A DNA stretch of 12,894 nt from Bacteroides sp. CAG:1076 (GTDB lineage Bacteria > Bacteroidota > Bacteroidia > Bacteroidales > Bacteroidaceae), in assembly GCA_000436795.1 (NCBI GenBank), contig HF993231.1, forward strand, positions 5,443-18,336, written 5' to 3'. Position numbers and translations under genes: made by a program. Under the pieces are notes generated by a model. It saw only the letters and a list, made by a program, of their open reading frames with translations, was not told the origin of the DNA and made no database searches. Positions 7,071 through 12,894 of this stretch are shown here, one piece after another (the first letter of the stretch is position 1; every line of letters begins with the position of its first letter).

Positions 7071-8678
7071 TCAGAATTTATACGATTCGGCTTGGTTTCC
7101 TACCTTTTTATATTGTTTGTCACCTATGGTAATGTTTGTCACATTTTGCAGCTTCAGGTTATTTCCGCCTTTTGTCGTAATAACCTTTACATTTTTCAGT
7201 GTAGCTCCATCGGTACGGTTCAGTATGACACCATCCTTGGCATCCGACATGGTGACATTTTCGATGAATACATTCTTGATCGGCATTTCCGGCAGACCGT
7301 TGAACAACATGGCACGTCCTACGTTCTTGGCTGTTACATTCTTGATAAAGATATCGCGGAAAGCAGGCGTTTCTTCCGTAACGGCAGGTACCTTTTCTCC
7401 TGTCGGGTTGTTGTAGCCGTCACCCTCTCCCGGAGCATTGCCACCGTAGAACAAGTCGAAAATCAGTCCCTCATTCGGGATATTAATCATGTTGATGTTG
7501 TTGATGTGGATATTTTCTACCACACCGCCACGTCCGCGGGTACTCTTGAAGCGCAAGCCTACATCGGTGCCCAGGAAAGTACAGTTGTCTACATAGATAT
7601 TCTTTACTCCGCCCGACATCTCACTGCCGACAACGAAACCGCCATGTCCGTGCAGCACCACATTGTTGCGGATAATCACGTTCTGGCAAGGTTCACCGCG
7701 GCGTCGTCCGTCCTCATCCTTACCCGACTTGAGGCAGATACCGTCGTCGCCCGCATCGAAGCTGCTGTTCTCAATCAGCACACGGTTGCACGATTCCAGG
7801 TCGAGTGCATCCCCGTTCTGCGAATACCACGGATTTGAAACACTGATTTCATTGATGGTAATATCTTCGCAAGACAACGGATGTAGGCACCAGCTTGGCG
7901 AATTTTTGAAAGTGACACCTTCCAGCAGCACTTTTTTACACTTGATGAAGCTCAGCAGTACCGGACGCAGCCAGTCGCGTATGCTGTTCCATTCCTCGTC
8001 GGTATTGATTCCTTCGGGCACATTGAAGTTCTTGCATGCCATGGCACCCTTTATCGAACCTTCGCTGGGGTACCATACATCTCCGGATTTATCGAGTACG
8101 CCTCCCGAAGCAACCAGTTTCTTCCACTGGCTGCCGGTCATCTTTCCCTTCTTGACCGGACGCCAGGTATCTCCGTTTCCGTCCATGACACCCTTTCCGG
8201 TAATGGCAACATTTTCGGCATTGAGAGCAGATATTGGCGACTGGCAACGACGTGTTTCCAGTCCTTCGAATGAAGTTTTGATGATAGGGTACTGCGTATG
8301 ATCGGCAGTAAACAGAATCAGCGCATTTTCCTCCAGATATAAATTGATGTTGCTCTGCAGTACGATAGGACCGGTAAGCCATAGTCCGGCAGGTACAATC
8401 ACCTTTCCTCCACCTTTTTCGGCAACAGCCTTGATGGCCTTATCGAATGCTTCTGTATTGAGAGTAATGCCGTCGGCTACAGCTCCGAATTCTGTGATGG
8501 AACGTGAATAGTCGGGGAATACCGGCAACTGCACCTTGTCCATCTGGAACGGCAGTTCACCGTAAATATTATCTGCACCGTTTGCATTGTCTGCCATAGC
8601 ACCAACCGGACTGCCCAGTGCGAGGGCCGTGATACCTATGGAGAATGCCCATTGTCTTAAATTGTTCAGTGTAATCAT
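7071..8678 (-). CDS. Secreted glycoside hydrolase family 28 (polygalacturonase or rhamnogalacturonan hydrolase)
   Basis: This 535-residue protein folds as a right-handed parallel beta-helix. The leader is a plausible signal peptide (hydrophobic 11-28, cleavage near GAMA|DN at 29). The family's catalytic residues are all present: NGDALD with Asp290, AGDDGIC with Asp311/Asp312, GHGG with His345, and LRFKS with Arg376/Lys378. The beta-helix entry SITEFGAVADGITLNTEAFDKA (60-81) matches bacterial pectinases, as does the repeated IxNVxxxN rung pattern through the C-terminal half. It hydrolyses alpha-1,4 galacturonic acid or the galacturonate-rhamnose linkage; exo or endo mode cannot be told. It is longer than fungal enzymes (about 350-400 residues), with an insertion around 170-225 rich in Lys/Gly and Trp. 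It is the first gene of the minus-strand trio and has a leader of about 180 bases. Confidence 0.94.
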   Translation of the reverse strand: MITLNNLRQWAFSIGITALALGSPVGAMADNANGADNIYGELPFQMDKVQLPVFPDYSRSITEFGAVADGITLNTEAFDKAIKAVAEKGGGKVIVPAGLWLTGPIVLQSNINLYLEENALILFTADHTQYPIIKTSFEGLETRRCQSPISALNAENVAITGKGVMDGNGDTWRPVKKGKMTGSQWKKLVASGGVLDKSGDVWYPSEGSIKGAMACKNFNVPEGINTDEEWNSIRDWLRPVLLSFIKCKKVLLEGVTFKNSPSWCLHPLSCEDITINEISVSNPWYSQNGDALDLESCNRVLIENSSFDAGDDGICLKSGKDEDGRRRGEPCQNVIIRNNVVLHGHGGFVVGSEMSGGVKNIYVDNCTFLGTDVGLRFKSTRGRGGVVENIHINNINMINIPNEGLIFDLFYGGNAPGEGDGYNNPTGEKVPAVTEETPAFRDIFIKNVTAKNVGRAMLFNGLPEMPIKNVFIENVTMSDAKDGVILNRTDGATLKNVKVITTKGGNNLKLQNVTNITIGDKQYKKVGNQAESYKF

Positions 8679-8742
8679 GAGTTATTATATTTATGATATT
8701 TATTCTTCTTCCAGTTTCATACTATAAGGTTCCCGATACGTA

Positions 8743-8799
8743 TATTATCCTGATAGCCTGCCAACGTTCTTTCACAGAAGATTGACAGGCAGGATAATA
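8743..8799 (-). ncRNA. Structured 5' leader hairpin upstream of GH28
   Basis: TATTATCCTG (8743-8752) pairs perfectly with CAGGATAATA (8790-8799). After a 4-base bulge (ATAG, 8753-8756), CCTGCCAA (8757-8764) pairs with TTGACAGG (8782-8789) apart from one C-A position, closing a 17-base loop. It lies inside the presumed GH28 leader, 64 bases before the ATG. A T-run (8806-8812) follows on the plus side, so an antisense terminator is a second reading. No known riboswitch class is recognised. Confidence 0.55.
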
Positions 8800-8864
8800 A
8801 AGACCTTTTTTTAACCTAATTTCTAACCTTAATAAATATTATAAAAAACCTCTTGCTTATGTCA

Positions 8865-8872
8865 CAAAAGTA
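8865..8872 (-). promoter_or_regulatory. Putative -7 element of the GH28 operon
   Basis: The minus-strand reading TACTTTTG matches TAnnTTTG exactly. No TTTG is found 19-21 bases further upstream (8892-8898 reads poorly), so the -33 element is weak, as expected for an activator-dependent promoter. Transcription would begin near 8858, about 180 bases before the GH28 ATG. The motif is seen; promoter function is inferred. Confidence 0.5.
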
Positions 8873-8876
8873 CGGG

Positions 8877-8890
8877 GTTTCCCGGAAAAC
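8877..8890. promoter_or_regulatory. Near-perfect palindrome in the GH28 promoter spacer
   Basis: GTTTCCCGGAAAAC is a 14-base inverted repeat with a single mismatched pair. It lies between the -7 element and the expected -33 position of the GH28 promoter, where a bound repressor would block RNA polymerase. It may equally be a chance palindrome. No regulator gene is present in the window to pair it with. Confidence 0.35.
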
Positions 8891-9051
8891 GATGTGAACA
8901 TTTTGACTGAATAGGTGAAAAAAATGTGCATTTTTATCTTTTTGACTATAAAAAATTGACAAGAAATGTATTATTTCGTCAGGAAGGGGGGAATATTGTT
9001 CAATTTTTGCAGATTAATGCCTGAATATGGCGAAGTTACCAGAATTGTTTG

Positions 9052-9059
9052 TATCTTTG
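9052..9059 (+). promoter_or_regulatory. -7 promoter element of the fabI operon
   Basis: TATCTTTG fits TAnnTTTG exactly. The -33 element is weak (only TATG at 9026-9029, 22 bases upstream). The element places transcription start near 9065 and gives a leader of about 20 bases. It also shows that the in-frame TTG at 9049 cannot be the translation start. Confidence 0.65.
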
Positions 9060-9084
9060 CCCCCAAATTTATAATAAAAAAAGT

Positions 9085-9942
9085 ATGAGTTATAATTTAC
9101 TGAAAGGAAAAAGAGGTATTGTTTTTGGGGCTCTGAACGAACAGTCTATCGCATGGAAAGTGGCAGAAAAGGCTGTAGAAGAAGGAGCAGTAATTACTTT
9201 GTCCAACACTCCGGTAGCAGTGCGCATGGGTGAAGTTTCTGCACTGGCAGAAAAGCTGAACTGTGAAGTGATTCCTGCTGATGCTACATGCGTAGAAGAC
9301 CTGGAAAACGTTTTCAAGCGTTCGATGGAAGTTTTGGGAGGCAAGATCGACTTTGTACTGCACTCTATCGGTATGTCGCCTAACGTACGCAAGAAACGTA
9401 CTTACGACAACCTCGACTATGATATGTTGAACAAAACACTGGATATTTCAGCCGTTTCATTCCATAAAATGATTCAGTCGGCCAAGAAACTGGATGCCAT
9501 TAACGAATATGGTTCTATCGTAGCATTGAGCTATGTAGCTGCACAGCGTACATTCTACGGTTACAACGATATGGCAGACGCCAAGGCTTTGCTGGAATCT
9601 ATCGCACGTAGCTTCGGTTACATCTACGGACGCGAACACAATGTACGTATCAACACCATCTCACAGTCGCCTACTATGACTACTGCCGGATCGGGTGTGA
9701 AAGGTATGGACAAACTGTTCGACTTTGCCAACCGTATGTCGCCTCTGGGCAACGCTTCGGCTGACGAATGTGCAGACTACTGTATCGTAATGTTCTCTGA
9801 CCTGACACGCAAGGTTACCATGCAGAACCTGTTCCACGATGGAGGTTTCTCAAGCGTAGGTATGAGTCTTCGTGCCATGGCTACTTACGAAAAGGGTCTG
9901 GATGAATACAAAGACGAAAACGGACATATCATCTACGGATAA
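9085..9942 (+). CDS. fabI: Enoyl-[acyl-carrier-protein] reductase (NADH)
   Basis: FabI catalyses the last step of each fatty-acid elongation cycle, reducing trans-2-enoyl-ACP with NAD(P)H in the cytoplasm. The 285-residue protein is a short-chain dehydrogenase. Residues 11-24 (GIVFGALNEQSIAW) form the atypical nucleotide loop of this enzyme class. HSIG (93-96) is the family NAD-site motif. The catalytic pair is Tyr160 and Lys167 (YNDMADAK, Y-x6-K), with Tyr150 matching the second active-site tyrosine. The substrate loop follows at TISQSPTMTTAGSG (191-204). It is about 20 residues longer than E. coli FabI, mostly at the C-terminus. The ATG at 9085 (MSYNLLKGKRG) is chosen because the upstream in-frame codons overlap the -7 element. 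It is first in a probable operon with the gldB-like gene (24-base gap) and the methyltransferase. Confidence 0.96.
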   Translation: MSYNLLKGKRGIVFGALNEQSIAWKVAEKAVEEGAVITLSNTPVAVRMGEVSALAEKLNCEVIPADATCVEDLENVFKRSMEVLGGKIDFVLHSIGMSPNVRKKRTYDNLDYDMLNKTLDISAVSFHKMIQSAKKLDAINEYGSIVALSYVAAQRTFYGYNDMADAKALLESIARSFGYIYGREHNVRINTISQSPTMTTAGSGVKGMDKLFDFANRMSPLGNASADECADYCIVMFSDLTRKVTMQNLFHDGGFSSVGMSLRAMATYEKGLDEYKDENGHIIYG

Positions 9943-9966
9943 AAATCTGACAGATAGACTGTTTAC

Positions 9967-10953
9967 ATGAGAAAATTTATATTCATATTACTGAGCATCG
10001 TCGTACTTGTTTCCTGCCATACAGGAGAGCAAGGCGACGATGTTTTGCTTGATAAGGGTATAAAAGTTTTCCGTTACGACCGCCTCCAGTACGAGGCTTC
10101 GGCCATGAACAGTTTTTCGGCTCTGCAAAAAATGAGCCTTGACTGTCCGCGTGCCACCAAAATTCTGATTGAGGATGTACTCATGCTGGGCAGTGTGGAT
10201 GAACCTGCCATCAATGAACGGCTGTGTGCATACTATTCGGATACGATTCTGCTTCGCATCATGCAGGATGCTTCCGAAAAATTCAAGGATATGACTGCCC
10301 TCGAAAAGGGCTTTACCAACGGATTCCGATTCCTGAAAGAGGAGATTCCGGCGTTTCCCGTGCCGACGGTGTACTCGCAGATTTCGGCATTGAACCAGTC
10401 GGTTGTAGTGGGTGACAGCCTGTTAGGATTCAGCCTCGACAAGTATATGGGTGAGGATTATCCGCTTTATCGTCGTTATTATTACGACTATCAGCGCCGG
10501 TCGATGACGCCCGAGCGCATTCTTCCCGATTGTTTTACCTTCTATCTGCTCAGCCTGTACCCCTTCGAATGGCGTCCGGGACACCGTTCGCTGTACGATG
10601 TCATCATGCATCAGGGAAAGATACACTGGGTAGTACGCCAGGTACTCGACTATAAGACGAACGGCGATGCGTTGGGATATAGTGAAAAGGAAGAAAACTG
10701 GTGCAAGGAGCACGGAAAGGAACTGTGGAAGTGGATGGCGGAGAGAGGTCATCTGAGCAGTACCGACCCGATGCTGATTCGTGCCTATACACATTCTGAC
10801 CCGAACATGATTCTCAACGGCGAGAAGATACCTCCCGTCATAGGCTTATGGCTGGGTATGCAGCTTACCGAACAATACATGAAGCAGCATCCCGACGTAA
10901 CTATTGCCACATTGCTGGAACGTACCGATTTCGGCAAGCTGACGTTAGACTGA
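9967..10953 (+). CDS. GldB-family lipoprotein
   Basis: This 328-residue protein has a lipoprotein signal peptide with lipobox LVSC, so Cys17 should be lipidated and the protein anchored in the cell envelope. The C-terminal region is the GldB signature: YSEKEENWCKEHGKELWKWM (238-257), LSSTDP (263-268) and PPVIGLWLGMQLTEQYMKQHP (289-309). In gliding Flavobacterium, GldB is needed for motility and linked to the type IX secretion machinery. Bacteroidaceae do not glide, so the role here is unknown. No complete set of other gld genes is visible. The gene sits 24 bases after fabI and 29 bases before an RsmI-like gene on the same strand, so it is probably co-transcribed with envelope-lipid synthesis. 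No surface-export signal of the charged type follows the lipidated Cys directly. Confidence 0.88.
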   Translation: MRKFIFILLSIVVLVSCHTGEQGDDVLLDKGIKVFRYDRLQYEASAMNSFSALQKMSLDCPRATKILIEDVLMLGSVDEPAINERLCAYYSDTILLRIMQDASEKFKDMTALEKGFTNGFRFLKEEIPAFPVPTVYSQISALNQSVVVGDSLLGFSLDKYMGEDYPLYRRYYYDYQRRSMTPERILPDCFTFYLLSLYPFEWRPGHRSLYDVIMHQGKIHWVVRQVLDYKTNGDALGYSEKEENWCKEHGKELWKWMAERGHLSSTDPMLIRAYTHSDPNMILNGEKIPPVIGLWLGMQLTEQYMKQHPDVTIATLLERTDFGKLTLD

Positions 10954-10982
10954 GCTATAATAAATATAGATTATTGACAAAC

Positions 10983-11687
10983 ATGGATACAGCATTATAT
11001 TTGCTGCCGGTAACTCTTGGCGATACTCCGGTAGAAAAAGTCCTCCCTTCCTATAATAAAGAAATCATTCTTCAGATTCGTCATTTCATTGTAGAAGATG
11101 TGCGTTCGGCACGCCGCTTTCTGAAAAAGGTAGACCGCGATATCAATATCGACGAACTGACGTTTTACCCACTGAACAAGCATACTTCGCCCGAAGCTAT
11201 TTCGGGTTACCTGAAGCCTTTGCAAGAGGGACATTCCATGGGTGTGATTTCGGAAGCCGGCTGTCCTGCCGTAGCAGATCCGGGAGCAGATGTCGTAGCC
11301 ATCGCACAGCGCAAGAACCTCAAGGTCGTTCCGCTGGTGGGACCGTCGTCTATTATCCTGTCGGTCATGGGATCGGGATTCAACGGGCAGAGTTTTGCCT
11401 TTCACGGTTATCTCCCCATCGAACCGGGCGAACGCCAGAAACGGCTGAAGGAGCTGGAACAGCGCGTATACAGCGAGCACCAGACACAGCTTTTCATCGA
11501 AACACCTTACCGCAACAACAAGATGCTGGAAGATATTCTGAAGGCTTGTCGTCCGCAAACCAAGGTCTGCGTGGCAGCCAACATTACCTGCGAGGGAGAG
11601 TATATCAAGACTAAAACGGTTCAGGAGTGGAAAGGCCATCTGCCCGACCTGACAAAGATTCCGTGTATCTTTCTGATTTATAAATAA
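10983..11687 (+). CDS. RsmI-like SAM-dependent methyltransferase (tetrapyrrole-methylase fold)
   Basis: The 234-residue protein matches the RsmI-type group of the tetrapyrrole-methylase superfamily, which in E. coli 2'-O-methylates C1402 of 16S rRNA. Family motifs: EAGCPAVADPGADVVAIA (91-108, matching the EAGxPxxxDPG loop), VVPLVGPSS (115-123), FAFHGYLP (138-145) and FIETPYRNNKML (171-182). It lacks the first methylase motif's usual GNLPLGNLGD-type start and about 50 C-terminal residues of E. coli RsmI (286 residues), so it may be a distinct paralogue with another substrate. The ATG at 10983 is chosen: longer in-frame readings begin inside the gldB-like coding region. It follows that gene by 29 bases and ends 7 bases before a convergent gene. 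No terminator is visible in the gap. Confidence 0.85.
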   Translation: MDTALYLLPVTLGDTPVEKVLPSYNKEIILQIRHFIVEDVRSARRFLKKVDRDINIDELTFYPLNKHTSPEAISGYLKPLQEGHSMGVISEAGCPAVADPGADVVAIAQRKNLKVVPLVGPSSIILSVMGSGFNGQSFAFHGYLPIEPGERQKRLKELEQRVYSEHQTQLFIETPYRNNKMLEDILKACRPQTKVCVAANITCEGEYIKTKTVQEWKGHLPDLTKIPCIFLIYK

Positions 11688-11694
11688 GTGGATG

Positions 11695-12705
11695 TTAGTC
11701 GGCACTGCCGAACGTCTGCCACATCTCTGCTGCCATCTGCAAGGCATCCAGTTCCGAAAGCAAAGCCGGATTATATCTCCGTACGGCAGTTTCACTTATT
11801 TCGTCGAAGGAAAAGAACCTGCCTTCTGCTATTTTTCTGAGGTCATTCTTATCGTTTAACGGAAGGATATACAATGATACGCGTTGCTGGCTGTCGTCAT
11901 CGCAAGGCGTAGAGGTATATTTTAAGATAAGTCGCGGAGTTATATTATTCGAAGTACAGATTTTTCTGGTTATACGCATGGCGTATTCATCACTCTTTTC
12001 GAGCGGTCCTTCAAAAGGACTTTCTACGGCAATATCCCATACGGGAGCATCTTCGTGCAAGTCGTCGGTGCAGTCGTTGCGCTGTCTGAGGTAAATCTTT
12101 CCGTCGTGAACGACCGCAATGCGTACCAGACTATAGCGGAAATTTTCCTGAAGTGCCAGATGAATGCCCACCACATTGATTATCAGACAAAGAACGTAGA
12201 TGATGACCGGGACACCGTATTTCAGGAAGAAAAAGCCATCTTCGGAAAACAGGTGGTCGATATGATCGACAAAGAGCAGAACCGTAAGATGAAGTGCCGA
12301 GAGGATTACAATTGTTTTTGCTTCCAGCACGAACGAGAAACAGTTTCTCAGGTGCAGCCGTTCCTGCAATTCCTTGTATATTTCGGGAGCTGTAATGTGA
12401 ATGAAGGCCACGATGAGCAGCAGCAGTTCCAGAATGGGAGTGATGCTGCCGTACGGAACGAAGGTGTAGCCGGTAAACAGACGCAGCACAAAGCAGGCCC
12501 CTATGCCCACACTGCCCAGCAGCAGAAAGAAATTCAGGTTCTTCAAGCGGATGATGCCGTACAGCAGCAGGCTGAGGCAGACAACAAAGCTTATTCCCAA
12601 GACGATTGTGTTCTGAAAAAAATGCAAACAAATCAATGTTGCTATAATGGGCAACAATCCGAGCGATACAATCTTGTTTCTGTATTTAAATATAAGTTTC
12701 ATCAT
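11695..12705 (-). CDS. Six-TM membrane protein with degenerate Nudix-like C-terminal domain
   Basis: Counted from the preferred start (MMKLIFKYRNK), this is a 336-residue protein. The N-terminal half has about six hydrophobic helices (roughly 13-30, 34-54, 59-79, 87-105, 130-147 and 163-185). The cytoplasmic C-terminal domain from about 193 (SLVRIAVVHDGKIYLRQRND) has a Nudix-type strand order, with FSFDEI near 298-303. Where a Nudix box would lie (about 228-255, EGPLEKSDEYAMRITRKICT) the REUXEE glutamates are absent, so hydrolysis is unlikely. Function unknown; a nucleotide-sensing or scaffold role is speculative. An ATG at 12778-12780 would overlap lipA by 29 bases and add 25 residues with a polar, atypical N-terminus; the inner start at 12703-12705 is preferred. 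It lies 46 bases after lipA on the same strand and is convergent with the methyltransferase. Confidence 0.72.
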   Translation of the reverse strand: MMKLIFKYRNKIVSLGLLPIIATLICLHFFQNTIVLGISFVVCLSLLLYGIIRLKNLNFFLLLGSVGIGACFVLRLFTGYTFVPYGSITPILELLLLIVAFIHITAPEIYKELQERLHLRNCFSFVLEAKTIVILSALHLTVLLFVDHIDHLFSEDGFFFLKYGVPVIIYVLCLIINVVGIHLALQENFRYSLVRIAVVHDGKIYLRQRNDCTDDLHEDAPVWDIAVESPFEGPLEKSDEYAMRITRKICTSNNITPRLILKYTSTPCDDDSQQRVSLYILPLNDKNDLRKIAEGRFFSFDEISETAVRRYNPALLSELDALQMAAEMWQTFGSAD

Positions 12706-12751
12706 CTGCCGTGGTCTTTTATAGGTGTAACAAGGTTTTTTCTGAAATTGT

Positions 12752-12894
12752 TCACTTATAGCGGATGTGTTTTTCAGCATGGTAAGAAGAACGTACCAGC
12801 GGACCGCTTTCTACTGTGGCAAATCCTTTCTTTTCTCCGGTTTCCTTGTAGCGGGCAAATTGTTCGGGTGTGACATACTCGTGAACGGGATAAT
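12752..12894 (-). CDS. lipA: Lipoyl synthase, partial (C-terminal 46 residues)
   Basis: I translated the right edge on the minus strand. The last 46 residues of the protein read into the window and end at a TGA. They contain [17 protein letters not shown] and then [16 protein letters not shown], the near-invariant C-terminal motif of lipoyl synthase. LipA is a radical-SAM iron-sulfur enzyme that inserts two sulfur atoms into protein-bound octanoyl groups; the radical-SAM cysteines lie outside the window. The frame stays open to the edge, so the gene is truncated by the window only. The next gene follows closely and may be co-transcribed. The identification rests on this motif alone, but it is highly specific. 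Confidence 0.92.
   Translation of the reverse strand, partial: YPVHEYVTPEQFARYKETGEKKGFATVESGPLVRSSYHAEKHIRYK

Larger units (their letters stand above)
8679..9084. other. Divergent intergenic control region between GH28 and fabI
   Basis: These 406 bases hold no gene I can support. They contain a hairpin (8743-8799), a minus-strand promoter for GH28 (8865-8872) with a near-palindrome beside it (8877-8890), two TTTTGACT copies (8901-8908 and 8940-8947), and the fabI promoter (9052-9059). The rest is very A/T-rich. Confidence 0.8.

Noticed and set aside
7092..7838. Plus-strand open frame of 248 codons
   Set aside because: It is the complement of the GH28 beta-helix coding region, whose catalytic motifs are intact.
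9049..9084. Upstream in-frame TTG start for fabI
   Set aside because: The extra 12 codons overlap the TATCTTTG promoter element; MSYNLLKGKRG is the natural N-terminus.
10848..10982. N-terminal extension of the RsmI-like gene
   Set aside because: The extension lies within the gldB-like coding region in another frame, and the ATG at 10983 begins the conserved protein.
12055..12873. Plus-strand open frame of 272 codons, Gln-rich
   Set aside because: It lies opposite the membrane protein and the lipA 3' end; the Gln richness reflects the complement of Leu codons.
1..12894. CRISPR arrays, tRNA or rRNA genes, transposases, integrases, attachment sites
   Set aside because: No regularly spaced repeats, RNA gene signatures or mobile-element proteins were found on either strand.

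Overview
The window looks like a chromosomal segment of a gut-type Bacteroidaceae (Bacteroides/Phocaeicola-like). Evidence: promoters of the TAnnTTTG type, A/T-rich leaders without Shine-Dalgarno sequences, a GldB-family lipoprotein, split MacB-type ABC transporter genes, and secreted pectin-type glycoside hydrolases. I cannot name the species from the sequence alone. No rRNA, tRNA, CRISPR array, insertion sequence or phage gene was seen.

Layout. (1) Bases 1-2497, minus strand: a tight three-gene cluster with an ABC ATPase followed by two MacB/FtsX-like permeases; the second permease runs off the left edge. (2) 2654-3628, plus strand: a ROK-family glucokinase with a near-ideal Bacteroides promoter and a clear terminator. 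(3) 3767-3849: a compact cluster of related hairpins between the convergent glucokinase and GH43 genes, probably a bidirectional terminator. (4) 3859-8678, minus strand: three exported proteins of a pectin-utilisation locus, in transcription order GH28, DUF4861 and GH43. Each is preceded by an inverted repeat. No SusC/SusD pair or regulator lies in the window. (5) 8679-9084: a 406-base divergent control region between GH28 and fabI. (6) 9085-11687, plus strand: fabI, gldB-like and an RsmI-like methyltransferase, spaced 24 and 29 bases apart, probably one housekeeping operon. (7) 11695-12894, minus strand: a six-TM protein with a degenerate Nudix-like C-terminal domain, preceded by the 3' end of lipA.

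How the genes fit together. The GH28/DUF4861/GH43 trio probably breaks down pectin, with an endo- or exo-acting galacturonan or rhamnogalacturonan hydrolase, a protein of unassigned activity, and a side-chain-trimming GH43. Its long leader, weak -33 element and promoter palindrome suggest inducible control. The neighbours are core functions: sugar phosphorylation, fatty-acid elongation, methylation and lipoylation. The most interesting leads are the unassigned DUF4861 protein between two pectin-type hydrolases, the structured leader and promoter palindrome of that operon, the triple-hairpin terminator, and the membrane protein whose Nudix box has lost its catalytic glutamates. Nothing in the window proves a wholly new system.
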